DNA from: an uncultured Eubacterium sp.
GTDB lineage: Bacteria > Bacillota > Clostridia > Lachnospirales > Lachnospiraceae
Assembly (NCBI GenBank): GCA_910589595.1
Contig: CAJUTM010000013.1
Span: 14,538 to 78,537, forward strand
Direction: 5' to 3'
Length of the DNA: 64,000 bases
Position 1 is the stretch's first letter. Each line of letters opens with the position of its first letter. A model generated the notes under the pieces. That model saw only the letters and a program-made list of their open reading frames with translations. It was not told where the DNA came from and searched no databases. The position numbers and the translations under genes are program-made. Below, piece after piece: positions 7,720 through 16,229 of this stretch.

Positions 7720-8490
7720 TTAAAATTTTGTTACAATTTCATCCAGCTTCAGCGGGCCGCCAAAGAGGTCAAGCGCACTTCCCACCGTAAAATTTACAGA
7801 ACCGCGGCCGATATTTTTTATTTTTTCAATATCTGCCATGCTTCCTATGCCGCCCGCATATGTTATCGGTACTTCGGTTTCGTCTGCCAAAAGAGTGAGA
7901 AGTTCCTCGTCCACTCCCATTCCGGTTCCCTCAACATTTACCGCATGTACAAGAAATTCATCGCAATACCGGCTCAGCTTCCGAAACAATTCCTTTTCTA
8001 ATGGCTGTTTCGTAAATTTCTGCCAGCGGTCGGTAACGATAAAATACTGTTCTTCCCGTTTGCGGCAGCTTACATCCAAAACAAGATGTTCTTTCCCGAC
8101 AGCGTCTGCCAGTTTTTGAAGACGGTTGTAGCGGATAAGGCCGTCGGAGAACACGTACGACGTTACAATAACGTGACTTGCGCCCATTTCAATAAACTGA
8201 CGGGCATTTTCAGCGGTCACGCCACCACCGATTTGCAGGGCCTCCGGCCACTCGCTCAGCGCGCCCCGCGCCTGCTCCAAATCCGCTTCATAAAATTTGC
8301 TGTCTTTGCTGTTGAGCAAAATAATATGCCCCCCGCGAAGACCCTTTTTACGATATAAGGCGGCATAATCCGCCGCCTGCATATCCGAAACATAATTTTC
8401 TCTGGCATAATCCTCTTCGTCGGAAAGACTGCCCCCTACAATCTGTTTCACCTTACCGTTATGAATATCAATACATGGTCGAAACTGCAT
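7720..8490 (-). CDS. hisA: HisA, eukaryotic-type (His6-like) ProFAR isomerase
   Basis: 256-residue TIM barrel for the fourth step of histidine synthesis, the ring-opening isomerisation of ProFAR to PRFAR. It matches the fungal/plant enzyme rather than ordinary bacterial HisA: FRPCIDIHNGKVKQIVGG, VTSYVFSDG, LVLDVSCRK, EFLVHAVNVEG and TVGSALDLFGG all correspond to blocks of yeast His6. The catalytic Asp pair would be the N-terminal Asp (CIDIH) and the Asp of LDVSC. An ATG four codons upstream is only two bases from AGGAGG, so 8490 (spaced 6 from GAGG) is preferred. It follows thrC by 24 bases. No other his gene is in the window. Confidence 0.9.
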   Translation of the reverse strand: MQFRPCIDIHNGKVKQIVGGSLSDEEDYARENYVSDMQAADYAALYRKKGLRGGHIILLNSKDSKFYEADLEQARGALSEWPEALQIGGGVTAENARQFIEMGASHVIVTSYVFSDGLIRYNRLQKLADAVGKEHLVLDVSCRKREEQYFIVTDRWQKFTKQPLEKELFRKLSRYCDEFLVHAVNVEGTGMGVDEELLTLLADETEVPITYAGGIGSMADIEKIKNIGRGSVNFTVGSALDLFGGPLKLDEIVTKF

Positions 8491-8514
8491 ATTAATCCTC
8501 ATTTCCTCCTGCTT

Positions 8515-9999
8515 TTACAATCCAAGTATATTCTCAACCGTATTCTGCATTTCGTCCTTGTCACATACCAGTTGATGAACGACAGGCGCCGTGCGGATTT
8601 CTTCAATCGCCTGCGGTATTTTCACGCCGGAAATTTTGTTGAGCTCATCGACCAGTTCAAAGTCCGTCATGCCGTCGTATTTTTCCTTATCAATCGCTTC
8701 CATGACGCTTCTTGTAAACTTATATGGACTGGCCGTAGAGGCAATCACCGTCTTGCGCCCCGATGTCTCAGCCATATTATAATATACATGGGAAGCCACG
8801 GATGTATGAGGGTCCAAAATATAGTTCGTACCATCATACACCTTTTTTATATTTTTCTTCGTCTCCTCCTCTGTTGCATAGCCCCCCGCAAAGCAAGCGA
8901 GCTTCTCTCTCATCGCCGGCGTTATCTCATATTCTCCCTGATTTGCAAGCGCTTCCATCAACGCCTTTGTTTTGTCCGCATCTTCTCCCGCAATGTGATA
9001 AATCAGTCTCTCTAAATTACTGGAAATCAAAATATCCATCGACGGAGAGGACGTGAGGATAAACTCCCTCTTGCGGTCATATTTTCCGGTGCGGAAAAAG
9101 TCATACAGCACTTTATTTTCATTAGACGCACAATACAACATCTCTATCGGAAGTCCCATATTTTTTGCATAATACGCCGCCAGTATGTTGCCGAAATTAC
9201 CTGTTGGTACGACGACATTAATCTTCTCTCCCTCGGAAATCTCTCCCTGCTTTAACAATTGTCCGTAGGCGTACACATAATAAACGATCTGTGGCACGAG
9301 CCGCCCGATATTAATCGAATTTGCCGATGAAAACTGAAATCCTTTCTCATTCATGCGCTGTGCCAGTTCCGCAGAGTTAAACATCTTCTTGACGCCGGTC
9401 TGCGCATCGTCAAAATTGCCGATAATGCCAACTACATTCGTATTTTCGCCTTTCTGTGTCAACATCTGCTTTTCCTGAATCGGACTGACGCCGTTTTTCG
9501 GATAAAATACGATAATACTTGTTCCCGCCACATCCGCGAACCCTGCCAGCGCGGCTTTCCCCGTATCGCCGGAAGTCGCCGTCAAAATAACAATCTCATT
9601 ATTTACATGGTTCTTTTTCGCGGAAGTCGTCATCAGATATGGAAGAATCGACAGCGCCATATCTTTAAAGGCAATCGTTCTCCCATGAAATAATTCCAAA
9701 TAATATGCGTTGTCTTTCTTTACTAACGGAGCAATTTCTTCTGTGTCAAATTTGTCATCGTATGCTCCGTGAATACATGCTTTGAGCTCTTCTTCCGTAA
9801 AATCGCCCAAAAATAATTTCATCACTTCATAAGCCGTCTCCTGATAAGTCATGGAAGACAGCTTTTCCCATTCTATATCAAAAGAAGGAATAGTCTCCGG
9901 TACATACAGACCTCCATCTTCTGCCAGTCCTTTCAAAATAGCCTGTGAAGCACTAACCCGCTCTTTTTTATTTCTCGTACTTTTATACATGACAGCCAT
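8515..9999 (-). CDS. thrC: Threonine synthase
   Basis: About 495-residue PLP enzyme converting O-phosphohomoserine to threonine. It has the N-terminal domain signature GLAEDGGLYVPETIP, the PLP lysine in FHGRTIAFKDMAL (about K112), TATSGDTGKAAL and the glycine-rich phosphate loop VPTGNFGN. The length fits the long yeast-like class. Several starts are possible (GTG 10005, ATG 9999, ATG 9990); 9999 has AAAGGA 10 bases upstream. First gene of thrC-hisA, behind a clear promoter and a short structured leader. Confidence 0.95.
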   Translation of the reverse strand: MAVMYKSTRNKKERVSASQAILKGLAEDGGLYVPETIPSFDIEWEKLSSMTYQETAYEVMKLFLGDFTEEELKACIHGAYDDKFDTEEIAPLVKKDNAYYLELFHGRTIAFKDMALSILPYLMTTSAKKNHVNNEIVILTATSGDTGKAALAGFADVAGTSIIVFYPKNGVSPIQEKQMLTQKGENTNVVGIIGNFDDAQTGVKKMFNSAELAQRMNEKGFQFSSANSINIGRLVPQIVYYVYAYGQLLKQGEISEGEKINVVVPTGNFGNILAAYYAKNMGLPIEMLYCASNENKVLYDFFRTGKYDRKREFILTSSPSMDILISSNLERLIYHIAGEDADKTKALMEALANQGEYEITPAMREKLACFAGGYATEEETKKNIKKVYDGTNYILDPHTSVASHVYYNMAETSGRKTVIASTASPYKFTRSVMEAIDKEKYDGMTDFELVDELNKISGVKIPQAIEEIRTAPVVHQLVCDKDEMQNTVENILGL

Positions 10000-10019
10000 A
10001 ATCACTCAATCCTTTACTA

Positions 10020-10060
10020 TAAGATTTCCTGCGCAAACGCGCATAACTACCTTATAGAAT
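10020..10060 (-). other. Structured leader of thrC
   Basis: On the minus strand CTATAAG pairs with CTTATAG (positions about 10053-10059 and 10019-10025) and encloses a small hairpin TGCGC-GTTT-GCGCA (10030-10043). The structure starts close to the predicted 5' end of the mRNA. It may only stabilise the transcript; no known riboswitch was recognised and no run of Thr codons is seen. Confidence 0.4.
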
Positions 10061-10084
10061 ACCATGAGTTTTTATTTTTCGCAA
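10056..10084 (-). promoter_or_regulatory. Promoter of thrC-hisA
   Basis: Minus strand -35 TTGCGA (10079-10084), 17-base spacer, -10 TATTCT (10056-10061), about 57 bases before the thrC start. Confidence 0.7.
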
Positions 10085-10097
10085 GATAGCAGTCTTA

Positions 10098-10745
10098 CTA
10101 TTTGAAAAATTCGTGACATCCATATTCATATAACCGCGTCAAATCCCTGTCAAACCAGCGTATATTCCCCGCGTCAGAACCGGCGCGGTACATAAAATAC
10201 AACGCGCCTTTTGTATTGTCTTTCTCTTTTAATGCCTTTTCGACTGCTTTTTTTGTCAGTGAAGAGACAGAAACACGATAATAACTGCCGTTACTGATTG
10301 GCGAGAACTGCCGGTGGGCGAAGACAACTCCTTTTACCGTATCCGGAAAATGTTTCGACTTAATCCGGTTAATAATAACATTGGCGACCATTTGCCTTCC
10401 TTTCACGTTCTGGTCTCCTGCTTCCGCCTCGACAATGCGCTCTAAAATCCGGCGGCTGCTTTTGTTTATCGGAATGCGGTAGCGAATTATCGTCTTAACT
10501 TCCCGACGCGCCATTTCATCTTCCTGCGTGCCACTCATCCGCTCCTGTTCTTCACTCTCGCGAATCCCCTGATAACAGAAACGGCCGTTTTCCGTCAGCG
10601 ACATGATTTGCTCTGCTTTCTTTCGTATGGGAATAATCATCTCGTCCAGCCTGACAACCGGTTTTTCCGTCTCCGGATACCAGCCGATAGACAAGACGAC
10701 AACTAACATACAATAAATTGCAAATACTAATTTCCTTTTCTTCAC
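10098..10745 (-). CDS. SleB/CwlJ-type cell wall hydrolase with membrane anchor (second copy)
   Basis: 215 residues. An N-terminal hydrophobic segment (about 5-22) acts as signal or anchor; a polar stalk (25-95) leads to a Hydrolase_2 domain with RIVEAEAGDQ (likely catalytic Glu108), NVIINRIKSKHFPDTV and FAHRQFSPI. Expected to cut peptidoglycan outside the membrane. The start is a GTG 4 bases after GGAGG. It has a WalR-type box upstream like the first copy, although thrC and hisA separate the two genes and their sequences outside the domain differ. No terminator is obvious after its stop, which is close to the thrC promoter. Confidence 0.85.
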   Translation of the reverse strand: MKKRKLVFAIYCMLVVVLSIGWYPETEKPVVRLDEMIIPIRKKAEQIMSLTENGRFCYQGIRESEEQERMSGTQEDEMARREVKTIIRYRIPINKSSRRILERIVEAEAGDQNVKGRQMVANVIINRIKSKHFPDTVKGVVFAHRQFSPISNGSYYRVSVSSLTKKAVEKALKEKDNTKGALYFMYRAGSDAGNIRWFDRDLTRLYEYGCHEFFK

Positions 10746-10860
10746 ATTTCCTCCATTCCGAAATCCGAACCTGCCGTTGCATTTAACATGCGCACAACAT
10801 TTCTGATTTCTTCTTGAGCGCTATCAGATATTTATAGTATATGCAGTTTTTTGATAAATA

Positions 10861-10877
10861 TTACAAAATTGTTACAA
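10861..10877 (-). promoter_or_regulatory. WalR (YycF)-type box upstream of the second hydrolase
   Basis: TGTAAC-N5-TGTAAT on the minus strand, again an exact fit to TGTWAH-N5-TGTWAH, 116 bases before the hydrolase start. The 280-base gap 10746-11026 otherwise holds only this box and the promoter of the plus-strand AP2-type gene. Confidence 0.55.
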
Positions 10878-10934
10878 TTTAGTTCACATTCATGCAATAA
10901 TTAAGTAATGTAATAATCTTCATCCACGAAAGTA

Positions 10935-10963
10935 TTGATTTTCTCCCGCATTTACCATACAAT
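10935..10963 (+). promoter_or_regulatory. Promoter of the AP2-type gene
   Basis: -35 TTGATT (10935-10940), 17-base spacer, -10 TACAAT (10958-10963), 63 bases before the start codon. The intact promoter argues that the gene is expressed. Confidence 0.75.
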
Positions 10964-11026
10964 AGTGTACAGTTAAAATATACACACAACCGTAACATTT
11001 TACGGACAGGTATCGGAGGTGGAACA

Positions 11027-11815
11027 ATGCTGGCAGGCGTTTATCGTATCAAAAAAAAAGATGGCACCGCTTCTTTCCGCAGTTCCATCACATTTTCCGG
11101 CAAACATATCAGTTTGGGAAGTTTCGCTTCTGAGAGGGAGGCGCATGAGGCATACCGCACGGCAGATTTTCTCTTGCACGATACTTCCGTAGGCATTGAA
11201 CACTACGAAAACAGCCCGCTCCCTTTTAACAAATGGGTCACTCTCATTAACTTCCGTGACAATGAAATTTATATTAAAACTCCCATCTATTTGTACAAAC
11301 ATTACTTTTACTATTATTTCTCACCGGACGACTTTTATATTTTTGATATCGACGACCTCTTCTATTACTCCACACGGACGATTAGCCGCAGGGGCGGCCA
11401 TCTGTTTGTTGCCGACTACGGCATGCAGGTAAATATTCTGTCCCGTTTCGGTATTAAAAACTATAGCACCGCCGGCAGAGACTACCTCTTTGTCAACGGA
11501 AACACCAAAGATTTCCGCTATGCCAATATTGAAGTCATCAACCGTTTTCATGGGGTCAGTAAAAAAATGAAGAGCGGAAAACCTGTATATGAGGCAAAAA
11601 TCCACTGGAACGGCGACTGGATTGTCGGCCGCTATGACAACGAAACAGAAGCTGCCATTGCCTACAACAAAGCAGCTTCCACACTTATTACAAAAGGATA
11701 TATAAAAGATTATCCGGTGAACTATATTGAAGAATTATCGGATGAGGAATACCGCACGCAATATCGCAAGGTGAGCATTTCTCCCCGCATATTAAACCTT
11801 AAAGCGCTCCCATAA
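11027..11815 (+). CDS. Two AP2-type DNA-binding domains around a decayed HNH core
   Basis: 262 residues. An AP2-like fold is visible at 3-50 (GVYRIKK...ISLGSFASEREAHEAYRTADF) and again at 175-223 (GVSKKMKSG...IVGRYDNETEAAIAYNKAAS). Between them, about 105-178, the sequence lines up with HNH homing endonucleases of the AP2 type: where those read VDHINGNxxDNRxxNLR, this reads YLFVNGNTKDFRYANIE (153-169). The frame NGN-D-R-N is kept but the catalytic His is replaced by Phe. It should therefore bind DNA without cutting and may be a domesticated nuclease acting as a regulator. Good ribosome site (GGAGGTGGAACA) and promoter. Its 3' end overlaps the convergent neighbour by 17 bases. Confidence 0.75.
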   Translation: MLAGVYRIKKKDGTASFRSSITFSGKHISLGSFASEREAHEAYRTADFLLHDTSVGIEHYENSPLPFNKWVTLINFRDNEIYIKTPIYLYKHYFYYYFSPDDFYIFDIDDLFYYSTRTISRRGGHLFVADYGMQVNILSRFGIKNYSTAGRDYLFVNGNTKDFRYANIEVINRFHGVSKKMKSGKPVYEAKIHWNGDWIVGRYDNETEAAIAYNKAASTLITKGYIKDYPVNYIEELSDEEYRTQYRKVSISPRILNLKALP

Positions 11816-12128
11816 ACAGCAGGAGAAAATAGACGATAATGAGAAGCCCGTTTGTAATCGAGCCAATCGTCGGCGTCACCACATAAATTTCTTCTTTTCG
11901 ATAACATTTTATCGCCAAAACAAATCCGACGATACTCATCGCCATCGATATCATTCCTATCACACCGACAAAAATCCCTGCCTTTCCTCCCACTTCACCG
12001 GAAAAAGCACATAAGGCAATAAGCGCTGCCAGAGAGAGACCGCCCAAAATAACGGAAATAATCCCCATCAGCGGATGGCTGCGGTCGGTAAATTGTATTT
12101 TCTTACGCTTTCCAAATCGAATCTGCAT
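11799..12128 (-). CDS. Small membrane protein, probably DUF6142
   Basis: 109 residues with a short basic N-terminus and three hydrophobic segments (about 20-42, 50-73 and 86-107). It looks like the DUF6142 family of Clostridia, of unknown function; the family assignment is from general resemblance. It lies 17 bases downstream of the VanZ-like gene on the same strand and is preceded by AAAGGGGGAAG, so the two probably form one unit. The C-terminal codons overlap the convergent AP2-type gene. Confidence 0.6.
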   Translation of the reverse strand: MQIRFGKRKKIQFTDRSHPLMGIISVILGGLSLAALIALCAFSGEVGGKAGIFVGVIGMISMAMSIVGFVLAIKCYRKEEIYVVTPTIGSITNGLLIIVYFLLLFMGAL

Positions 12129-12145
12129 AAGGCTTCCCCCTTTCC

Positions 12146-12628
12146 TTATTTTCCAAAGACTCCAATTAGTTTCTTCGAAATATAATATATAATATATCCC
12201 AATAAGACACCGGATGTATTCAGGAGCAAATCATCCACATCAAAACATCCGACTTTTGTAACTAACTGGATAAATTCAATAACCAGACTAAACAGGAAAC
12301 CCAATAATAAGACAAAAAGCATGCTGCGGAAATAGTGTCCCCGATAAACGACATCCTTTCGCTGCTCACGATACATGACCGGCACTAAAAAACCAAACGG
12401 CATGAAGACGACAACATTTCCCACTAAATTAATGAGGAAAAACAGTGTGCCAATCTTCTCTCTGTTATACCAGTACCGCTTTATTTCTTTAAATAATTCA
12501 AGATTATATTTGTATGTTTCATAGGGTTCTGTCCGGCCGTATTCTTCACTAAAAAACAAAAAGTATACAAGTAAAATCATGTAGCAGATAAAGCACAAGG
12601 TCAAAACATTACTTATGAAGCGTTTCAC
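12146..12628 (-). CDS. VanZ-like membrane protein
   Basis: 160 residues with four hydrophobic helices and the VanZ-type signature: NLVGNVVVFMPFGFLVP near 88, then SLVIEFIQLVTKVGCFDVDDLLLNTSGVLLGY near 115-146. VanZ relatives are common in Firmicutes; the original gives low-level teicoplanin resistance, but most members have no known role. The start is GTG after GGAGGAAAAT. It lies 27 bases behind pheT on the same strand and may be read from the pheST transcript. Confidence 0.88.
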   Translation of the reverse strand: MKRFISNVLTLCFICYMILLVYFLFFSEEYGRTEPYETYKYNLELFKEIKRYWYNREKIGTLFFLINLVGNVVVFMPFGFLVPVMYREQRKDVVYRGHYFRSMLFVLLLGFLFSLVIEFIQLVTKVGCFDVDDLLLNTSGVLLGYIIYYISKKLIGVFGK

Positions 12629-12655
12629 ATTTTCCTCCTATCCGCGAAGCGACGC

Positions 12656-15097
12656 TTATGATTGTCTCAATGATACTCCTAATGTTTCCAAATTGGATAA
12701 AATTTTATCCATGACAACAGTGATATCTTTATCTTCCAGCGTACGGTCTTTCGCACGAAAACGAATGGAGTAAGCCAGCGATTTTTCATCGTTCCCTACA
12801 TTATCTCCCTCATAAATGTCAAACAGATGATAATTTTCCAATAATTTCCCACCGCTCTTGCGAATCACTTCCTCCACCTGTCCGGCAAGAACCGTTTTCT
12901 TCATAACAAGGGAAATATCTCTCGTTACTGCCGGAAATTTAGCCACGCCTTTGTATTTGATATCAAAATCAGCCTTATCGGCAAGTACGGCAACATCGAG
13001 TACGGCAACGTATGTCTTCGTTCCCAAATCATAATTATCTGCCACTTCCGGATGTATTTCTCCTAAATATCCGACGGTTTCACCACTCATTAAAATGATA
13101 TCCGCCTGCCTTCCCGGATGAAGGTAAGGACGCTCTTCCGGCTTGTATGAAACCGGTATGCGAATTCCCAGCTTATCCAGAATAACTTCCACACAGCCTT
13201 TCAAATCAAAAAAATCTCCCTCTCCATACATACCGAGAGTCAACATCATTTTCTCTTCCGGCAATTCCTCTAACGGAAGCGCTTTTGGTAAATATACATT
13301 CGCCAGTTCATAGAGGCGGACGTCTTTATTTCTGTGGTTGAAATTAGTCGCCAGAGAAGTAAGCATACCGTTGAGCGGCGTTGTACGCATAATACTGTAA
13401 TCGACACCAAGCGGATTGGAGATTTCTACCGCCCCGCGGAGTTTGCTATCTTGCGGAATCAACAGTTTATCAAAGACTTTGGGACTTTCAAAGGAATATG
13501 TCATGCCCTCGGAAAATCCAAACTGCTCAACTATATTTCTTGCTATCTGACAAATACCCGTCTGATAGGACACCCCGCCCTGCGTTGCCTCGCCGCTCGG
13601 CAGCGTCGTCGGAATCTTATCATATCCATAAAAACGGGCTACTTCCTCTGCGAGGTCAGCCAGACGGAGCACATCCTGTCTCCACGTCGGAATTTGCACA
13701 ACTTTTTTCTCTCTGTCCGGCACAAGGTCAACCATACTCCAGTACTCGCACATTTGCTCTTCCGAAACGTCAATACCGAGAAGCGCATTGATTTTGTCCA
13801 CATCATAAGGCACGCTGAGAGGCTCTCTTTTATTTGGATACACATCGACACAACCGCCAATGACCTCACCCGCGCCAAGTTCTTCAATTAACTGGCAGGC
13901 GCGGTTCATTGCCTCCATCGTAGTCTCGGGGTCGAGCCCTTTCTCGAATTTTGCCTGTGCGTCCGTGCGCATGCCAATCTTCTTTCCGGAAAGGCGGATG
14001 TTTGTTCCATCAAAACAGGCCGCCTCGAAAAGCATTGTCTGTACGTCATCCGTAATCTTAGAGTTTTCACCACCCATAATACCGGCCACGCCTACGGATT
14101 TTTCTCCGTCACATATCATCAGCACCGATTCATCCAAATCTCTTTCCTGTCCGTCCAGCGTCTGGAACTTCTCACCGTCTTTCGCACGTTTGACAATAAT
14201 TTTATTGCCGGCAATCGTCTGCAAATCATAGGCGTGCATTGGCTGACCGTACTCTTCCATAACATAGTTGGTTATATCGACAATATTATTGATAGGGCGT
14301 ATGCCGCTGGCCGCCAGACGCCGCTGCATCCATTCCGGAGACGGGGCAATTTTTATATCTTTCACTACGCGGGCCACATACCGGTAGCAGAGGTCTGTCG
14401 CCTCAATCTCCACGGAAATATAATCTTCCGTTTTCTCCCCATTGCCAACTTCTTTGATGACCGGCGGATGAAACGATTTGCGGAATGTTGCCGCCGCCTC
14501 TCTCGCTATTCCGATTACTCCGAAGCAGTCTACGCGGTTTGACGTCACCTCATATTCAAAATTTGAATCCCGAAGTCCGAGCAGGGCAATGGCGTCGCTG
14601 CCGACCGCAGCATTTTTATACTCCGGATTGTCGCTCAAAATGTAAATGCCATCCTCCGCCGCATCCGGATAAAAATCTCTGGATGAACCGAGTTCTTCAA
14701 TCGAACACATCATACCGTTGCTCTCAACACCGCGAAGTTTTCCTTTTTTGATTTTAATTCCTCCAGCCGTCTTCTTGCCGTCATGTCCGCCTGCCACACG
14801 GCCGCCGTCCAATACAACGGGAACTTTCTGGCCCTCTTTTACATTCGGCGCTCCGGTAACAATCTGTGTCGTCGTTCCCGCCTCGTCAATGGCAACCTGA
14901 CAGACAACAAGCTTATCTGCGTCCGGATGTTTCTCAATCTTTTTTATCTCTCCGACAATGATTTTGTCGAGGTCGGCGTCAAATTTTTCATATCCCTCAA
15001 CTTTCGTACCGGACATCGTCATTGCGTCCATATATTCCTGCTCCGTGCACTCAATCTCCGGCACATATGCCTTAATCCATGATAATGGTGTATTCAT
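12656..15097 (-). CDS. pheT: Phenylalanyl-tRNA synthetase beta subunit
   Basis: 813-residue beta subunit of the alpha2-beta2 synthetase. The tRNA-binding OB-fold domain is at about 40-150 (VGEIKKIEKHPDADKLVVCQV), followed by the B3/B4 editing region, the B5 domain near 410-475, the catalytic-like core and the C-terminal FDX-ACB anticodon-binding domain (KFPAVTRDISLVM near 720). Full length for a bacterial PheT. It lies 35 bases behind pheS, with AATGGAGGG before its start, and both are controlled by the upstream T-box. Confidence 0.98.
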   Translation of the reverse strand: MNTPLSWIKAYVPEIECTEQEYMDAMTMSGTKVEGYEKFDADLDKIIVGEIKKIEKHPDADKLVVCQVAIDEAGTTTQIVTGAPNVKEGQKVPVVLDGGRVAGGHDGKKTAGGIKIKKGKLRGVESNGMMCSIEELGSSRDFYPDAAEDGIYILSDNPEYKNAAVGSDAIALLGLRDSNFEYEVTSNRVDCFGVIGIAREAAATFRKSFHPPVIKEVGNGEKTEDYISVEIEATDLCYRYVARVVKDIKIAPSPEWMQRRLAASGIRPINNIVDITNYVMEEYGQPMHAYDLQTIAGNKIIVKRAKDGEKFQTLDGQERDLDESVLMICDGEKSVGVAGIMGGENSKITDDVQTMLFEAACFDGTNIRLSGKKIGMRTDAQAKFEKGLDPETTMEAMNRACQLIEELGAGEVIGGCVDVYPNKREPLSVPYDVDKINALLGIDVSEEQMCEYWSMVDLVPDREKKVVQIPTWRQDVLRLADLAEEVARFYGYDKIPTTLPSGEATQGGVSYQTGICQIARNIVEQFGFSEGMTYSFESPKVFDKLLIPQDSKLRGAVEISNPLGVDYSIMRTTPLNGMLTSLATNFNHRNKDVRLYELANVYLPKALPLEELPEEKMMLTLGMYGEGDFFDLKGCVEVILDKLGIRIPVSYKPEERPYLHPGRQADIILMSGETVGYLGEIHPEVADNYDLGTKTYVAVLDVAVLADKADFDIKYKGVAKFPAVTRDISLVMKKTVLAGQVEEVIRKSGGKLLENYHLFDIYEGDNVGNDEKSLAYSIRFRAKDRTLEDKDITVVMDKILSNLETLGVSLRQS

Positions 15098-15132
15098 CTT
15101 AACCCTCCATTTTAACTCATTTACAACAGCTT

Positions 15133-16152
15133 TTAGAACTGACTCAGAAACCTCTTATCATTCTCATATAAAAGTCTCATGTCGTCAATCTCGTATTTCA
15201 ACAGCGCAATGCGCTCAAGGCCTACGCCAAACGCAAATCCTGTATATTCTTCCGGATTGATTCCACTCATTTCAAATACATGCGGATGTACCATGCCGCA
15301 GCCCAATATTTCAATCCAGCCCTCTCCTTTACAGAAACGGCAGCCTTTGCCCCCGCACTTAAAGCAGGTCACATCCATCTCGGCGCTCGGCTCGGTAAAA
15401 GGAAAATGATGAGGCCGGAATTTTACTTTTGTCTCCTCCCCGAAAAGCTGCTTTGCAAATTGCTCTAACGTACCTTTCAAATCTGCAAAAGTTACATTTT
15501 TATCAATGACAAGTCCCTCAATCTGATGGAATGACGGTGAATGCGTGGCGTCCACATCATCGCTGCGGAACACCCGTCCCGGCGAAATCATGCGTATCGG
15601 CAATTTCCCCTCTTCCATAACATGCACCTGTACCGAAGAAGTCTGCGTGCGCAGTACAATCTTATCATTAATATAAAATGTATCCTGCTCGTCCTTTGCC
15701 GGATGGTTCTCCGGAATATTAAGCGCCTCAAAGTTATAATAATCATATTCTACTTCCGGCCCTTCCACAACCTCATATCCCATACCGATAAAGATTTTTT
15801 CAACCTCTTCCAGTGCAATGGTATTCGGATGTCGGTGGCCTATCTCCATTTTCCGCCCCGGCAGCGTGACGTCAATGACTTCCGCTTTCATCTTCTCTTC
15901 GCGAATCTTTCTCTCAAAAACCGCCTTTTTTTCCTCTAATTTTGTCTCTATTCTGTTTCTTGCCTCATTGACTAACTGCCCTACTTTCGGACGCTCTTCC
16001 GGCGCCACGTCTTTCATGGACTTGAGTACGCTTGTCAACTCGCCTTTCTTTCCCAAAAATGCAACACGGATATCATTGAGCTTATCCAGTTCTGCGGATG
16101 CCTCAATCTGTGTCATGGCATTACTTAAGATTGATTCCAACTTGTCTTTCAT
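15133..16152 (-). CDS. pheS: Phenylalanyl-tRNA synthetase alpha subunit
   Basis: 339-residue catalytic subunit. An N-terminal coiled coil (about 1-85) binds tRNA; the class II core follows with GHRHPN, motif 2 in MISPGRVFRSDDVDATHSPSFHQIEG, and motif 3 FAFGVGLERIALLKY near the C-terminus. The CFKCGGKGCRFCKGEGW segment (about 262-278) is a four-Cys insertion found in many Firmicutes PheS. First gene of pheST; ribosome site AGAAAGGAAG. Preceded by a Phe-type T-box leader. Confidence 0.98.
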   Translation of the reverse strand: MKDKLESILSNAMTQIEASAELDKLNDIRVAFLGKKGELTSVLKSMKDVAPEERPKVGQLVNEARNRIETKLEEKKAVFERKIREEKMKAEVIDVTLPGRKMEIGHRHPNTIALEEVEKIFIGMGYEVVEGPEVEYDYYNFEALNIPENHPAKDEQDTFYINDKIVLRTQTSSVQVHVMEEGKLPIRMISPGRVFRSDDVDATHSPSFHQIEGLVIDKNVTFADLKGTLEQFAKQLFGEETKVKFRPHHFPFTEPSAEMDVTCFKCGGKGCRFCKGEGWIEILGCGMVHPHVFEMSGINPEEYTGFAFGVGLERIALLKYEIDDMRLLYENDKRFLSQF

Positions 16153-16229
16153 GTTTTTCTTCCTTTCTGCAAAATCAGCTTCCTGTCCGGCAACGGCCCG
16201 ATGGGAATACAGGCATTCTCACTTGGCTT

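Noticed and set aside
11799..11815. Frameshift or annotation clash at the overlapping gene ends
   Set aside because: Both convergent genes have complete, plausible C-termini; a 17-base tail-to-tail overlap is acceptable.
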